A stretch of 64,000 nt of DNA from Tetragonia tetragonoides. Its lineage: Eukaryota; Streptophyta; Magnoliopsida; Caryophyllales; Aizoaceae. The notes beneath the pieces were generated by a model that searched no databases, was not told the origin of the DNA, and worked only from the letters and a program-made list of their open reading frames with translations. The stretch covers positions 7,285,501 to 7,349,500 of the forward strand of contig CM076153.1 of NCBI GenBank assembly GCA_038025085.1. The letters run 5' to 3'. Below are positions 14,101 through 26,500 of this stretch, piece by piece; within the stretch, counting starts at the first letter, position 1, and each line of letters starts with the position of its first letter. Both the position numbers and the translations under genes were made by a program.

Positions 14101-14454
14101 CTTCAGCTCTGTGTCCTCGTCCTCATCGTCGCCATTTTCCTCGATCTTAGTCTCCATAATCTCTCTCCTCTCACATAACCCAACTGCTTCCTTGAACAAA
14201 ACATCCAATGGTTTCTTATTCTTGCCTTTCAAGTTCTTATCTTTGTTTGATTTCTGTGATTTTGGGCTTGTTGGGGTTTCTTTTTGTGCTGATATAGAAA
14301 TGGGTCTGTGGGTTGTTAAAGAGGTTAACCAAGATTTCAGAATCCTTGTTGAATGTTCATGATTTTGGCTCCAGAGAAGTTCATAAGGGTTTATGGGAGG
14401 TTTTAGGCAGGTTTTAGAATAATACTGGGAAAGCAGGGTTTTGATTGTGAACAT
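11119..14454 (-). CDS. Putative organellar protein with C-terminal CxxC...C motif
   Basis: Three exons join cleanly: 13736-14454, 11449-11566 and 11119-11334, giving 350 residues. The N-terminus (MFTIKTLLSQYYSKTCLK) is rich in Ser, Lys and hydroxylated residues and lacks acidic residues, which suggests a mitochondrial or chloroplast transit peptide. Residues ~60-150 are charged, low complexity and probably disordered. A compact conserved-looking part follows, with MLLRHLYDRGYF, RDFLKSAVEKYG and WISGSDMKMIALFGCPS (Cys about 255), and then C281-x2-C284-x5-C290, which could bind a metal. I recall similar C-terminal regions in uncharacterised plant proteins, possibly related to VAR3/OZ-type proteins, but cannot confirm this. 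Intron 1 (2.2 kb) carries a SINE remnant at 12530-12660. The exon junctions are well supported and the function is not. Confidence 0.75.
12530..12660 (+). mobile_element. Au-SINE-like 3' portion, inside an intron
   Basis: The segment ggtaaggctgcgtacaa, followed by a cctccttaccctgcctaggc-type block and a tail near ggcactggggtaatgttg, matches the 3' part of the widespread plant Au SINE family as I remember it. The 5' half with box A is missing or too decayed to see, and only a weak box B-like stretch remains near 12540. It lies in the first intron of the 11119-14454 gene. Confidence 0.65.
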
Positions 14455-14724
14455 TGAGATAAAAAGATTTGAACTTGTTTTTGATAAATTTTCTTACTGA
14501 AACAAGCATACAATTGCAGCCTGTTTAAGGGTTTTTCTCAATTTGATTGTGATAAAAACTTGGGGATCAAAGTCGAATATTTAGAACAATACGCCGATGG
14601 GAGTCACTTGGAAGCCCCGTGTTCTTTCTGACCTTGTGGGCTGTGGCAAAAGTTCTCTCCAATCGTTATAAAGATTTTATGAAACCATTTTAAATAACAA
14701 TTAAAAAAAATATATAAGTTTCAA

Positions 14725-15345
14725 GAACTAACAGCTGTGCAAGGACCTGAACTTTGCATTTGCATTTTTGAAGGTTCAAGGACCTCAACTTTTTTTTTGG
14801 AGGTCCAAGAACCTATAACCGCTTTTCCGGTGGATAAAAATAGAAAATGGCCAATAAGTTTTTATAAAAAAGGAAAAAACGAATTAATAAAAATCTAAAT
14901 ACTGAAACAGAAAACCAAATTTGAAATCCCAAAACTACCCCTCCTTTTGGTTTCCTTAATTGAACCCAAAAGAAATCCCCAAATTCAGAACTTCACTCAT
15001 GGAAGCTCAAGCTCGTAACACTTACTAAATTCCAATCCCAACCACCATTCTTCCAAAAATACTCCTTTTTAGTTCCCATCGAATAAATTCCTTCGCACCA
15101 ACATTGACAGTTCAACACCATAACTTGTTGGCCTCTTTCTTCAGATTCCTCTACTCCTTGCTATTAATTCTTTTTATTGCAAGCTAATTTTCTGGAAATT
15201 GGTGGTTTTGGGTTTTACCCCTTTCGTTGTGAAATCTCAATCGTAGGGAGAGAAAAAAAAAGAAGCAATTCGAGATGAGGGGCTTTGAAATGGAAACGTT
15301 GGGTATTGGGTTTCATTTGCGGTTTGTAGCGTGGGGTTTTGGGGG

Positions 15346-15396
<51 letters not shown>

Positions 15397-15765
15397 ATTA
15401 TTTGGTGGAATTTGCTGTTCTTTTAGGTAGTTGTGGAGGTATGAGGAATTGGAGGAGAGAGGAGAAGAAAAAGAAGGACGATGGATGGAGTTGGGTTTGT
15501 TTGATTTTTTATTTTAAATTTTTTTTTGTGTGTAATGTTTTAAATTGAGGGTTATTTGGTCAACTTGTATTTTTCACTGTAAGAAAAAAGTCCCAATATT
15601 TTTTTAATATTTTATTAAAATTGATTAACCTGCCATGTCATATTTCCGGTCATTTTTGGCTGGAAAAGTGGTAATAGGTCCTTAGACCTCCAAAAAAAAA
15701 GTTGAGGTCCTTGGACCTTCAAAAATACAAAGTTGAAGTCCTTGCACAGCTGTTATGTCATTTTC
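14725..15765. mobile_element. Long-TIR DNA element with internal (GAT)n
   Basis: The two ends are inverted repeats of roughly 90-100 bp. The left end starts taacagctgtgcaaggac at 14729, and the same sequence is read on the opposite strand ending at 15754. Shared inner blocks include caaggacctcaac, a T-run and ggaggtc. The interior is about 0.8 kb, non-coding, and carries a (TGA)n microsatellite at 15348-15396. I found no clear target duplication, so the superfamily is uncertain, although the long TIRs suggest a Mutator-like element. It sits just upstream of the minus-strand gene that starts at 14454. Confidence 0.7.
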
Positions 15766-15904
15766 ATCAATATATCTCATGTAGCCGTCGGGAAAAAAAA
15801 CCTCATAAAAAGGTTGTGCTGTAAAAAAAATACATTTAAGTGAATATATATTGAAAGTAAAAAGTTATTTGAGTGATAAAGTACTCATGAAATAAATTAT
15901 TTCG

Positions 15905-16907
15905 GGTATTCTGATGACCTTTTCGGGACACGAGTATCATCTAAGGTCATGATAGCCTCCCCCCTCCCATAAGTTTGAAACAAAATGACACCCGATTCTC
16001 GAGAAGCTGAAATGGTAGGCTATATAATCCACTTTTTTTGGCTCCCCGGGAGGCCCAAAAAAGAAGGTGCATATTTTCGCACCACATCGCAAGGGACATC
16101 CCTAGGGAACATGGGAGGCCCTTGGAATCCGTTATTAGTTCCATGAAAGGCTTGTAAGGACGTATTTATGGAACGCCAATGTAAGGGCCGAATACCGATA
16201 ACATGGGTGATATCGAAGCCCGGGGATCCTGATGACCCTCCCGGGGCATCGAGGGTCCTCTAGGGTCATGATAGACCCCCGGAATCAGTTTGGGCAAAAA
16301 TGACACACGGGTCCTGGGAGTCGAAAACATAGGCTATATAATCCACGTTTTTTTGGCTTCCCGAAGGACCCGAAACAAAGGTGGATATTTTCGCACCACA
16401 TGGAACGGGACACCCCTAGGGGACATGGCAGGTCCCCGGGTTCATTTTATCCGGACCCTGATAGGTTTGAAAGGGCGTTTTACGCGACATTGGTGTAAGA
16501 GCCTCAACACTGAAGGCATGGATGATATCGAAGCTCGATGATCCGGATGACCCTTTCGGGGCACTGAGGGTCCTCTAGGGTCATGATAGACCCTCCGGAG
16601 AGTTTGGTCATAACGATAATCTGACCCCATGAAGTTGAAAACAAAGGCTATAATCCACGTTTTTCAGGCTTCCGAGAGGCCTCGGAACGAAAGTTTATAT
16701 TTTTGCACCACTTAGCACGGGACACCTCTTGGAGAAATAGGAGGCCCCTGAGGTAGGTTATCGGGTCCTTGGTAGGCTTGGAAGGGCCTCTTACGGGACA
16801 TCGGAGGCTAATCCACAGTTTTTTTGGTAACGAGCTTGGCTACTCACCACCATATGCCACCAAACCTACCCTTAAGCCCTCTCTACTATTATAGTGAGGT
16901 CTAATAA
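15905..16907 (+). repeat. Array 1 of a ~315-bp tandem repeat
   Basis: About three divergent units. The marker gatgacc falls at 15912, 16231 and 16546, so the period is 315-320 bp. Each unit includes ggtcatgatag, tataatccacgtttt, a segment resembling ggatattttcgcaccac, and a cctaggggacatgg-like segment. After the last unit comes a tail (ccaccaaacctaccc...tattatagtga) also present after array 2 at 24.7 kb. Open frames inside follow no conserved codon pattern between units, so it is not coding. Confidence 0.85.
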
Positions 16908-17798
16908 AGTTGAGCACACCGTCCACCCACGTCGAGCCTACGGTGCGACTATGGCATGCGCTACGTGCTCTAGCCGTTCTCTAGGATACGGAACACTGAG
17001 CGGGCATGGGTCCGAAAGGCCTTAGCTGTCAAATCGGGTGTTCTTCGCCCAGCACAAACGACGGTCGAGCATCGATCGCGCTGAACTCGGAAAGGCTCAT
17101 ACACATCCGGCGTCGATTGATGGTACTACCTTCTTGTTACTGCACAATACTAACCTAAATTGAAATTTACTGAATTGAACTTACTTTCTGAACCGAACTT
17201 ATTTTTACTTAATCTATAATAACAAAGACTAAAATTGTACTTCGGTTTATCGAGTTGATCTGAATTTTTCTGAACTAAACTTTTTTTATTGAATTAAACT
17301 GAATTTTTCTGAACTAAATCGAAATTTACTAATATTTCAGAAAAAAAAAATTAAGGAGAACGATCCTAAGTGCAGGGAACAAATAATGACTATTGATCCT
17401 AAAGAACTCAAAGTTGGAATAATCAATGATTAGCTTGCATGTTACAAAGTGTCAAAGTCCCACCGCTAATTGAAACCAGTAATCATACACTATCACCCTC
17501 CAATTTAGGAACCTCCAATCATTCCACCAATTGATCATTGATGATTGACTTTAGATCCCTTGAATAATCAATGCAACATTTTATTTACAAACCAATTAAT
17601 AAGTTAGTAATATATACACAAGAATAAGAACAAATAAACATGATAGAGAATAAAACATTACTCAACTTTTTATTTTCTAAACTTTTAATCCATACCAAAC
17701 CCCATGTGAAAACCCCTGACAAAAATACTTCCAACCAGGCCATATGACCACAAACCTTAAAAATATGAACTACCCTCATTACATTCTTAGTTGGCCTA
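16908..17798. other. Intergenic, repeat-derived, no gene
   Basis: Bases ~16908-17120 are GC-richer than the surroundings and could be a further part of the element carrying array 1. Bases 17140-17345 are a degenerate low-complexity repeat of ctgaactaaac-like phrases. The final part is the upstream region of the PR-1 gene. Confidence 0.35.
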
Positions 17799-17810
17799 CT
17801 ATATATAAAG
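17799..17810 (+). promoter_or_regulatory. TATA box of the PR-1-like gene
   Basis: The sequence ctatatataaag lies about 70-80 bases upstream of the ATG at 17881, a normal distance for a plant TATA box with a short leader. Confidence 0.6.
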
Positions 17811-17880
17811 GCCAAGCTCCCTAACCACCTATGGTAGTGCCCATCAAAATTAGATCTAAATCTAAGAAAAGTACCAAAAT

Positions 17881-18422
17881 ATGAACACAAAGCTCCTTCC
17901 AAGTATTTGCCTAGCAACTCTCTCTTCCTCTTTTCTTTCCTTGTCTCACCAACACAACCAACATTAGTCCCTCAATCAACCAAAAGAGTACTAAGAAGTT
18001 CGAGTTCGAGTTCGGTTGCACAGTTCCTATACGCGCACAATGTAGTACGAGCACGCCACCACCTACCGCCCCTCCGGTGGAGTAACAGCCTTGCCAACTT
18101 TGCCAAGTGGTACGCGAACCAAAGACGGAGAGATTGTGCAATGATTCACTCTACAGCAAATTATGGTGAGAACATATTTTGGGGTCAAGGTAATAATTGG
18201 AAGCCAAGTGATGCAGTTAGAGCTTGGGCATCTCAAGAGTCTTACTATAATTATAGGGGCAATTCATGTTTGCCTGGGAAAGATTGTTGGCATTATACAC
18301 AAGTTGTTTGGAGAAGTTCAAGACAAGTTGGTTGTGCTAAGGCAAAATGTGTTAATGGGGATACTTTTGTTGTCTGTGAATATAATCCTCATGGAAATAA
18401 CATTGGACAAAGGCCTTACTAG
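17881..18422 (+). CDS. PR1: PR-1-type CAP protein, start out of frame (possible pseudogene)
   Basis: The body encodes a basic pathogenesis-related PR-1 protein, a secreted CAP-domain protein of plant defence. It contains AHNVVRARHHLPPL, GENIFWG, the CAP signature CWHYTQVVW, and the C-terminal CEYNPHGNNIGQRPY. The usual PR-1 cysteines are present and the gene is intronless, as is usual for the family. The ATG at 17881 begins a good signal-peptide start (MNTKLLPSICLATL), but that frame stops after 28 codons. The CAP frame is open from about 17907 without an ATG. The two frames meet in a CT-rich run at about 17918-17940 and differ by what looks like a 2-bp slippage. Either the allele is broken or this is a sequencing or assembly error. 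The TATA box and the intact body suggest any damage is recent. Confidence 0.85.
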
Positions 18423-19018
18423 TTACTAATTGGTTTTTTTTTTTTTTTTTTTTTCTAATTTTTGTGGTGTGTTTATATGTAGTTATATATGTATACAATA
18501 ATCTATTTTACTTTTTTGATTTCATTTCAGATCAGCAATAATGTGAGTATGTGACTGTTGAGTTTGAGTTCAGACAGATGGAATTTGTCATTAACTTTGT
18601 ATAATTGTATACAATAAGATGTCAGTCTATGTAACTGATGAGTGATGAGGTACTTGAAAATTGTACCCGACAGTCGATTTATTTTTCTATTTCAATTTGA
18701 AGTTCACAATTTGTATATTTAAAAGCTTGAATACTCTATGCACCAAAAAAAAAAAAAAAAAAAAGCTTGAATACTCTGAAGTTTCTTGTATTTGGAGCTC
18801 TGCATCATTTCTCCCAATGATCTCAGTGTGACAGTGTCCCACTTGTGATTTGTTTTCAAGTTTGGTTAATAAAGGATGCTCAAAGTGCAGCTGGGTTTTT
18901 TTTGTTTTTTTTCCTGACAGTTGTCAAGAAAAGTTTGATACTAATACACTGTGAAGGACATTGAAGAGCAACAACAAGACTTCATGTCTCCATCGCATAA
19001 TTTTCTTTTGTTCAAGTG
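18423..19018. other. 3' flank of PR-1-like gene
   Basis: This is a probable 3' UTR with a long T-run at about 18437-18455. At 18721-18777 a 17-base phrase beginning aaaagcttgaatactct is repeated on both sides of a short insert ending in an A-run. Confidence 0.4.
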
Positions 19019-19130
19019 ATCAATGGCGATCGAGGCACCCCTGCTACATCATGTTCGGACTCTCGTGTTCAATAGCGAACATATCAGACTAGCTGAACAA
19101 CCAGCGCAAGCACTGGATACTCAGTAACAT
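19019..19130 (-). mobile_element. SINE 3' fragment (same family as 37012-37295)
   Basis: On the minus strand this reads gcttgcgctggttgttcagc, then a block with gctattgaacacgag, then gtgcctcgatcgccattg. These blocks match the 3' half of the intact SINE at 37012-37295 nearly base for base. The 5' part with the polymerase III boxes is missing, as expected from incomplete reverse transcription. Confidence 0.75.
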
Positions 19131-20510
19131 TGAAACTAAAAGGGAAAAAGTGGGGCTTTTTTAATGGCGGGTTGTTCATATCAACCAAGTAAAAGTTCAT
19201 AGATGATGTTCTATGGCGAACCCTTTTTTTGGCTAGAGTATTGATTCTATTGAAGCAAGACTTTCGCTTATGGCGTAAAATATTCCTACAGGAAAAACGA
19301 TTCTTGTGGGAGGCAATACATAAACTCTTGAGCTTCTTCGGTCAGGGTCGAGCTCTGGATTTAGTCAAGAACATGAGACCATGAGTAGAAATGTTCGACC
19401 CTAAATTCAACAGTTAGAGAGCACGCACAAGAATCATGACGATCAAGGAACAAAGGATCCAAAGCTCCTTTAGCTTTGTCAACTACAACATCCATCATAA
19501 TCATCTCACTGGTAACAACCTTCTCGTAAACTATCTGTTCCATCAGCTCATGTGTGGCTCCGAATTACTAGAGGTATTTTAGAGGAAGTAACACTTGAAC
19601 TCTAGTTAAGTAGTTGTGCTATTAACTTGAGCACAATCATAAGGTCGACTATGATTTCATTGTTGTAAGTAATATTCCATTTAACAATAGAAAAGTATAG
19701 TCAAAGTTCGATCTACTACAAGTAAACAAAATGTGACCGGAGAGAGTATTTGTTTATTCACTTGATAAGTACACAAATCATCTAGAATTCTTTTCTCTAA
19801 AGTTCTTTTTTTTTTTTTTTACTCTCTATCTCTCTCCTCTTTTTGTATAGTACTTTAAAAAACTCTTGCACTTAGCACAAGAACCTTTTAATGCTCTTTT
19901 ACATCAAATGTCAATTTATGCATCAAATTCATGTGGGTGATTTTAATATACATCGTCAATTCGTCATTCATTTTATCAATGGTTTGTGGTTGTCTTTAGT
20001 GTAGATTATTATCTACTACTAGACCGATAAAATGGATCGACCCAGCGGGTTACAGAGTGGGTTACTTCGGATTCGGTTCATGTCGGTTACGGGTTAGTTT
20101 TTGGCCCAATTCACTTTTTAGTTTATTTTACTGGATTGTAAATGGGTTCAGGTTGAGAAAGTTTTGTCATAACCCTAAAAAAACAAGTCGAATCGGATTT
20201 CTGGGTTGGGTCAGTTTTTTTACAGCTCTATAATTATCACGGGTTACTATTGAACATTCAATTTTTATGAACCACTCTTGATGAGCAAAAGGTGTGATAT
20301 GTGATATCTTCAATCTTGTTTATCATTTTCCCACTATCACCGTGCATAGCCATCACAAAGATGAACCAAAAAATCCAAAATCCATCACAAAGCCCACAAA
20401 GATGAACCGAAAAATCCAAATCCATCTCCCTCGCGAATCACGATCTCTAGTCTCTCTCCAACTACTATTACAAATGCTACTCACTTTATCACTAAACCAC
20501 CACCATAACC
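19131..20510. other. Intergenic, no gene; includes a hAT-MITE-like element
   Basis: No coding region is supported. A small element at about 20020-20230 has imperfect ends (tagaccgataaaatgg and ttttacagctcta) and a gggtt-rich interior like that of the hAT-type elements elsewhere in the window, especially 44366-44568. It has no target duplication. The final 100 bases are the leader of the hydrolase gene. Confidence 0.4.
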
Positions 20511-23500
20511 ATGGCATCCACTAGTTTCCATCTCTCTCAAATCTTCCATTACCTATGGATCCCACTTCTGATTTCTCTCTCCTTTGACTTTACTCGCGTC
20601 AATGCACAGAGAAGTACTACCATCAAGCTCCCCAGCGACGCAAATGCAAAGTTGTTTTCTCTTAGGTGCCCGACGCCTGACCCGAACCTCAATTTCCGGC
20701 CCGTTATCGGAATTGTCAGCCATCCAGGCGACGGAGCTTCCGGCCGGCTCAAAAATGGCACTGGCATCTCTAACATTCCTGCATCTTATGTCAAATTTGT
20801 TGAATCTGCTGGTGCTAGGGTTATTCCTCTCATCCACACTGACCCTCTTGATGTTATTCTCAAAGTAAGTCATTTTCTCTCTCCTATACTTATTGTTGGG
20901 CTTGTCAATACTCAATGCACCATATACTTTATTGTGGAATTAATGTTTTTCTTTGTAGTGGTGATAGTTGGGTTTATCATTTAGTGATTAGAAATTGATG
21001 ATGGTTTGTTCTGTTTAATTGTGGTGGTGCAGAAACTTGAATTAGTGAATGGGGTGCTGTTTACTGGTGGATGGGCAAAGACTGGATTGTATTTTGATGT
21101 TGTGGGAGAAATATTCAAGGTATTAATTCAATTGAAGTTTGAAGAACTTGTTTTGTTGCTTACAGTTTACTGCTAATTGCTTGTCAAATGTCTGACCTAA
21201 TTGTCATCTTTCTTTTTTGGTCAATCAAGATGTAGATTAACGTATTTTGAGAAATGTGATAGTTATATGGAACGATCAAATGGAAAAATCTGTTTTTTTT
21301 TTTTTTGTAAAGTTAATTATATCTTTGTGCATCAATTATCTAAATTCTTCACTGGATTTGCTCTACATACCAAGCATGATAACAAACATGCCTAACTACA
21401 AGAATTCTACTCCTGCAATAGGACTGGAGAGAATTAGGATAACTTTTTGCATTATTTTGATGTGCAGAGATTTATGTTTTTATATGAGTTGCCTCTAAAT
21501 TTGTTTGTGTATTCTTCGGCCAGAAAGTGTTGGAGAAGAACGATGCAGGACAATACTTTCCATGTTATGGAATTTGCCTGGGATTTGAGCTTATATCAAT
21601 GATCGTCAGTAAGGTAATACACTTTGAAAAATTATATTAATTCACTTCTTTAGAGCAGGTGACTTTCACATTATAGAATGGATGGATGGAGGAAATGACT
21701 TTTGGATACTATGATAGTCTGTCTAACTTGTTAGAATTTTGTCCTGAATTATTATTTGAGGTCAATCAGCCAGTGTAATTCTTTATGTTTGTTGATTTCA
21801 GGACAATGATATCCTAGAAAGTTTCACTGCAAGTAATATAGCAACTAGTCTTCAATTTGTGGAAAGTACCAACATAGAAGGAACTCTTTTCCAAAGGTAC
21901 ATAATTGTTTTCAGAGATACATATATGTATATTACACTGTTGAACCTGTGATGTCAAATGGCCGCCAATTTTACATTTATTCCTTATGATTTTGGCCTTC
22001 TATAAATGTCTAAACCTGTTAAGTTTGACTACTTAATCATCCCCCCTCTTTTTTGCCCTTTTATTCGTGTTGGTTGGAGCCTTGTAGGGCGGTGACATTG
22101 TTGCAACTTGCAAGTATACTTCATTTTGTGTCCTGCATTGACGATGATAATGTGATAAGAGTGCAATGTTCACCTGAAGTTTTTAAGTGGATTCTTGATT
22201 TCTATATGCATCAGATAGGGTATTGGCTAAGAACTTTATGAACTTGATAAAGTTTTGAGAGTTTCTTTATGCAATTTTTGAACTCTAGCAACTCCTTATG
22301 TTCCTCATTTTCTTCTACTATTGCAGATTCCCTCCTGAGTTGCTGAAGAAGTTAGGTACAGATTGTCTTGTAATGCAAAACCATCGAGTAAGTTTCACCA
22401 TGTTGATCATTTTTTAGCTATGACAAATATGAACTGCTTGTATCATTTGAACCCAAGGCATCAATAAGTGACAATGATTGCTTCTATTAAATGCTCCTTC
22501 TTTGAGACTGCCACAGTTGTCATAATTGTGACTGTCAACACAATTTTCTTCAATGATATGAATCCGGGCCAAGAGATCACTAGAAAAGTGAGTTGATACT
22601 GTATGCTAACATATAGTATAAGCTAAAAAAGAATGATTCCCTTATATTACTCTTGTAGAGGCTTACTAGGTGGTGGTTGCATCTCAAATGCATTGATAGC
22701 TTTTTCCTTTGTTTCAATAAAGGGAATATAATTATCTGATAATTCGCTATCTTGCTCCAAATATCCCTTTGAGCCTAGATCTTATGATTTCCTATAAGTC
22801 CTTTACGCCTGAAAAAAAGGGAAGTAATCTGGTTAACATGCCGAAGATACAATTAAGCTAACTCCCTTTTTCATATTTCCTGCTACTTGTTCTGCTGAAA
22901 CTAAAAAAATTATCATCTAGATGTTCATTTTGTTATCTTAGGTCGCCTACTCTGTCTTAATTTCATGTGACGACACTAGTCTTGTCATTCTAGTCTTAGC
23001 CTTCATAGCGGTTCAACTAATATGTTTGATGTTTACTTTGTGATGCAACAGTACGGTATATCACCTGAAAAACTTAAAGGGAATCAACTGCTATCAAGTT
23101 TCTTTAATATCTTGACCACTTGCACAGACGAAGATGATAAGGTATTGTGATTAACTCCAGTCAATAAGATAACTTTGACGGTGTATTTCTTTTGTATTTA
23201 CTTTTATGTAAAAATTCTTAGCCGACTTGTTTTATTATTCCTAGGTATATGTCTCAACAGTACATGCTAAACGCTATCCTATCACTGGTTTCCAGTGGCA
23301 TCCAGAGGTAACTCCTACATCATGATTCTCTCTGGTTCATATGCGTGTAAAAAAACATTTGGTCTTTGTCTTTATTTACGCGACATTATACAAAATCATC
23401 CTTCCAGCAATTATTTGAGATATTTGACCATGTATAATAAATCAACTTGTCAATAATAAATCAACTTGTCAATCGCTTCTAAGCCCTGTGGAAGAAATCC

Positions 23501-26500
23501 CTGAAGAGGACAAATAGAACGTGTTCACAAGCTAACAAAACATTTGATCCCACATACCCTGACTATGTAGAACATGTCCCGGCGCCCAGTGAGCACCCAT
23601 GTCCCAGTACCCAGCGCGCAACCATGTCCCAGTGCCCAACGAGCTTGCCCGTGTCCCATGGCCAAGGGCCCATAACCCATGTCCCAGCGCCCATGTCTCA
23701 ACGCCCATGTACGGTGTACCCTGTCCCATGGGTGAAATCGGGGTTCGGGGACTCGGATGACCGTCCCGAGGCACCGGAGCTTCTCTAGGATCACGATAGA
23801 ACCCCCGGAGAAGTTTGGGCAAAAATGACAAGCGGGTCTTGGGAAGCCGAAAATCAAAGGCTATAATCCACGTTTTTTGAGCTTCCGGGAGGCCTCGGAA
23901 CGAAGGTGGATATTTTCGCACCACATCGCATGGGACACCCTAGGGAACATGGGAGGCCCCAATGGTCCATTATTGGGTTCTTGATAAGCGTGGAAAGACG
24001 TTTTTACGGGACACCAATGTAAGGGCCGGAACACCGATAGCATGGGTGATATTGAAGTTCGAGGACCCTGATGACCCTCCCTGGCACCTAGAGTCCTTCA
24101 AGGTCACGATAGACCCCCCGGATAAGTTTGGGAAAAATTGACACCTGGGCCCGGGAAGCCCAAAACGAAGGCTATAATCCACGTTTTTTTGCTTCCGGGA
24201 GGCCCCGAAACGAAGGTGAATATTTTTGCACCACTTCGCACGAGACATCCCTAGGGGTCATGGGAGGTACTCGGGATCGCCTATTTGGTCCCTGATAGGC
24301 TTGTAAGGGCGTTTTACGTAACACTGGTGTTAGAGCCGGAACACCGTAGACGGGGGTGATATCGAAGTTCGGGGATCCGGATGACCCCATCGGGACACCG
24401 AGAGTCATTTAGGGTCATGATAGACTTCCCGGAGAAGTTTGGGCAAAAATGTCAACCGGCCTCGGAAAGCTGAAAACCGAAGGCTATAATCCACGTTTTT
24501 CGGGCTTCCGGGAGGCCCGGGAACGAATGTTTATATTTCCGCAACACATGACATGTGACACCCCTAGGGGACATGGGAGGCCCCGGGGTAAGTTATCGGG
24601 TCCTTGGTAAGCTTGGAGGGGCCTCTTACGGGATATTGGAGGCTAATCCTCGGTTTTCGGGTACCAAGCATGGCTCCCCACCACCCCGTGCCACCAAACA
24701 TACCCCCAAGCTCTCTCTACTATTATAGTGAAGTCTCATAATTTTTCGCACTTTTTTGAAGTGATTTCTAATTTGTTTGATATTTTTTCCTATTTTTCTG
24801 AGTATTTTTTTAATGAAAATTAAATTAAATAGCTAGCTTTTGTGAAAAATAAATAAATAAATAAAGTTTTCCTTTAAATTAATAATATACTTGAAAAGTT
24901 TGAGTTGAAACTTCTGGAAAATAATTTTCAAACTCTCAAAATTATACACTAGGCATATCTAATCCTGTCAGAACCAATAAACCTTATAAGACTTTTTAGG
25001 GGGTAGGTGCTTGAGAGAGGGCATGTCTTTATTGGAGAATTCTATAGTTCCTCAATGTACAAACATAAAATTGTCATTAGACGGCATTATGCAGTTGGTC
25101 TTTTAATTGAGTGAACAGAGGTGGGATGTGTCCGAAAACTCTACTGTTGTAATCCACAAGAAACAGTGGGTGCGGCGGTGAGCACAACAGGAATATATCC
25201 TGCGGAACCCTACCTGTTACTTTGTTTGTTCAAGATAACTTTCCACCTTTGTGATTTCAACAGCTTAGATCGGGGCATTCAAGTATTAGGATTTGAAAAA
25301 CTGTTACTGCTGTTCACTTGCTTTTCGTCACTCTTGATGTGGTTTGTAGCAAAACAAAATGAGATACATTGTTCTTGTTAACTGCAGAAAAATGTTTTTG
25401 AGTGGGGCTCTGCAATGATTCCACATTCAGACGATGCGATTCAAGTGACACAAAATGTTGCAAACTTTTTTATCAGGTATGTGCTGACCTAATGTCCTAC
25501 ATTTTACCTGTTAGTGGCTTCTCACCATGTTTATGATCCAGGTGTATGACTACTAGTACTAGGCTAGTTAGAAATTAACATCTCAGCAGTCAGAATATGT
25601 CTTTCTGAGTATTACAACAGAAGGCTTCTTGAGCATTCTGACATTTGTCTTTCATCCTGCATTAGGAAATCGGATATTAAGGAACTGCATCTTTTCTCAT
25701 TCATTCTTTATTAATTGTTAGAATGCTACCATCTATTGGTTTTACTTCCGTGCCTTTGTAGCTCTAACTTGTATTTGAAATTACTACATTTCGAAGAGTA
25801 ACTTGTCCATTTCCAGCACACCTGAAAGTTACCACTTGGAAATTTTCAGCTTTGGTTTATACTGCACTAAAAATTAAATGGTTATTTGATGTCTGCTTCA
25901 TTTTTGTTCTGAATTAGTAGGCAGTCAAACATTTCTAATTAAGGGACCAGAAATAGCTTCTCCATGATGTTATGGGATGAGACTGTGTACAAAGACCCCA
26001 CCCTTGGCAGTAGCTTTGAGGCAGAGACACACTTAGGCAATGGTATCTCATGGACTGGTACATTTGCTCTAGAGATGAAAGAGTAAGATATGGAGATTAA
26101 GTCTGCAGGAAAGATAGCAAGTCAAATGATCCAAAATGTAAAAATACAGAGAAGTTTAAGAGGGGGGATGCAAAGAAGAGATCTAAATGGTTTTTCCCCT
26201 CCTTTTCTTTGGCATATAAAAGAATTCTAATACCACTTGATGTGACATACAGAAAGAGTAGAAATGCTAGAAAATTTGACCCCTAGTTCCCTAATTTTAT
26301 AAAATATGACCAAGATCTTATGTCGTGGACTGGATTTAACCTTTTATAAAGAGTTTCATAAAAGGACTTCTATTTGTGCTGAATGAATGAAAATTGAACT
26401 CGGGCTGTGTTTGACAACACACTTAAAATTTGAGTCAAATAAACTAGCTTAGTTTGTTTGGCCAAAATGTTTATCACTATTTTCCCCTTATTTTCCCCCA

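Noticed and set aside
15348..15396. CRISPR-like or coding meaning of the (TGA)n run
   Set aside because: It is a simple microsatellite inside a transposable element.
15947..16630. Open frames on both strands inside array 1 (and 23525-24408 in array 2, 52799-53863 in array 3)
   Set aside because: They follow the tandem repeat, shift frame between units and encode no recognisable domain.
16870..16896. Possible CACTA-transposon 3' terminus (tatagtg at the end of the array tail)
   Set aside because: Homology between the two tails continues about ten bases past it and no matching 5' cactata end was found.
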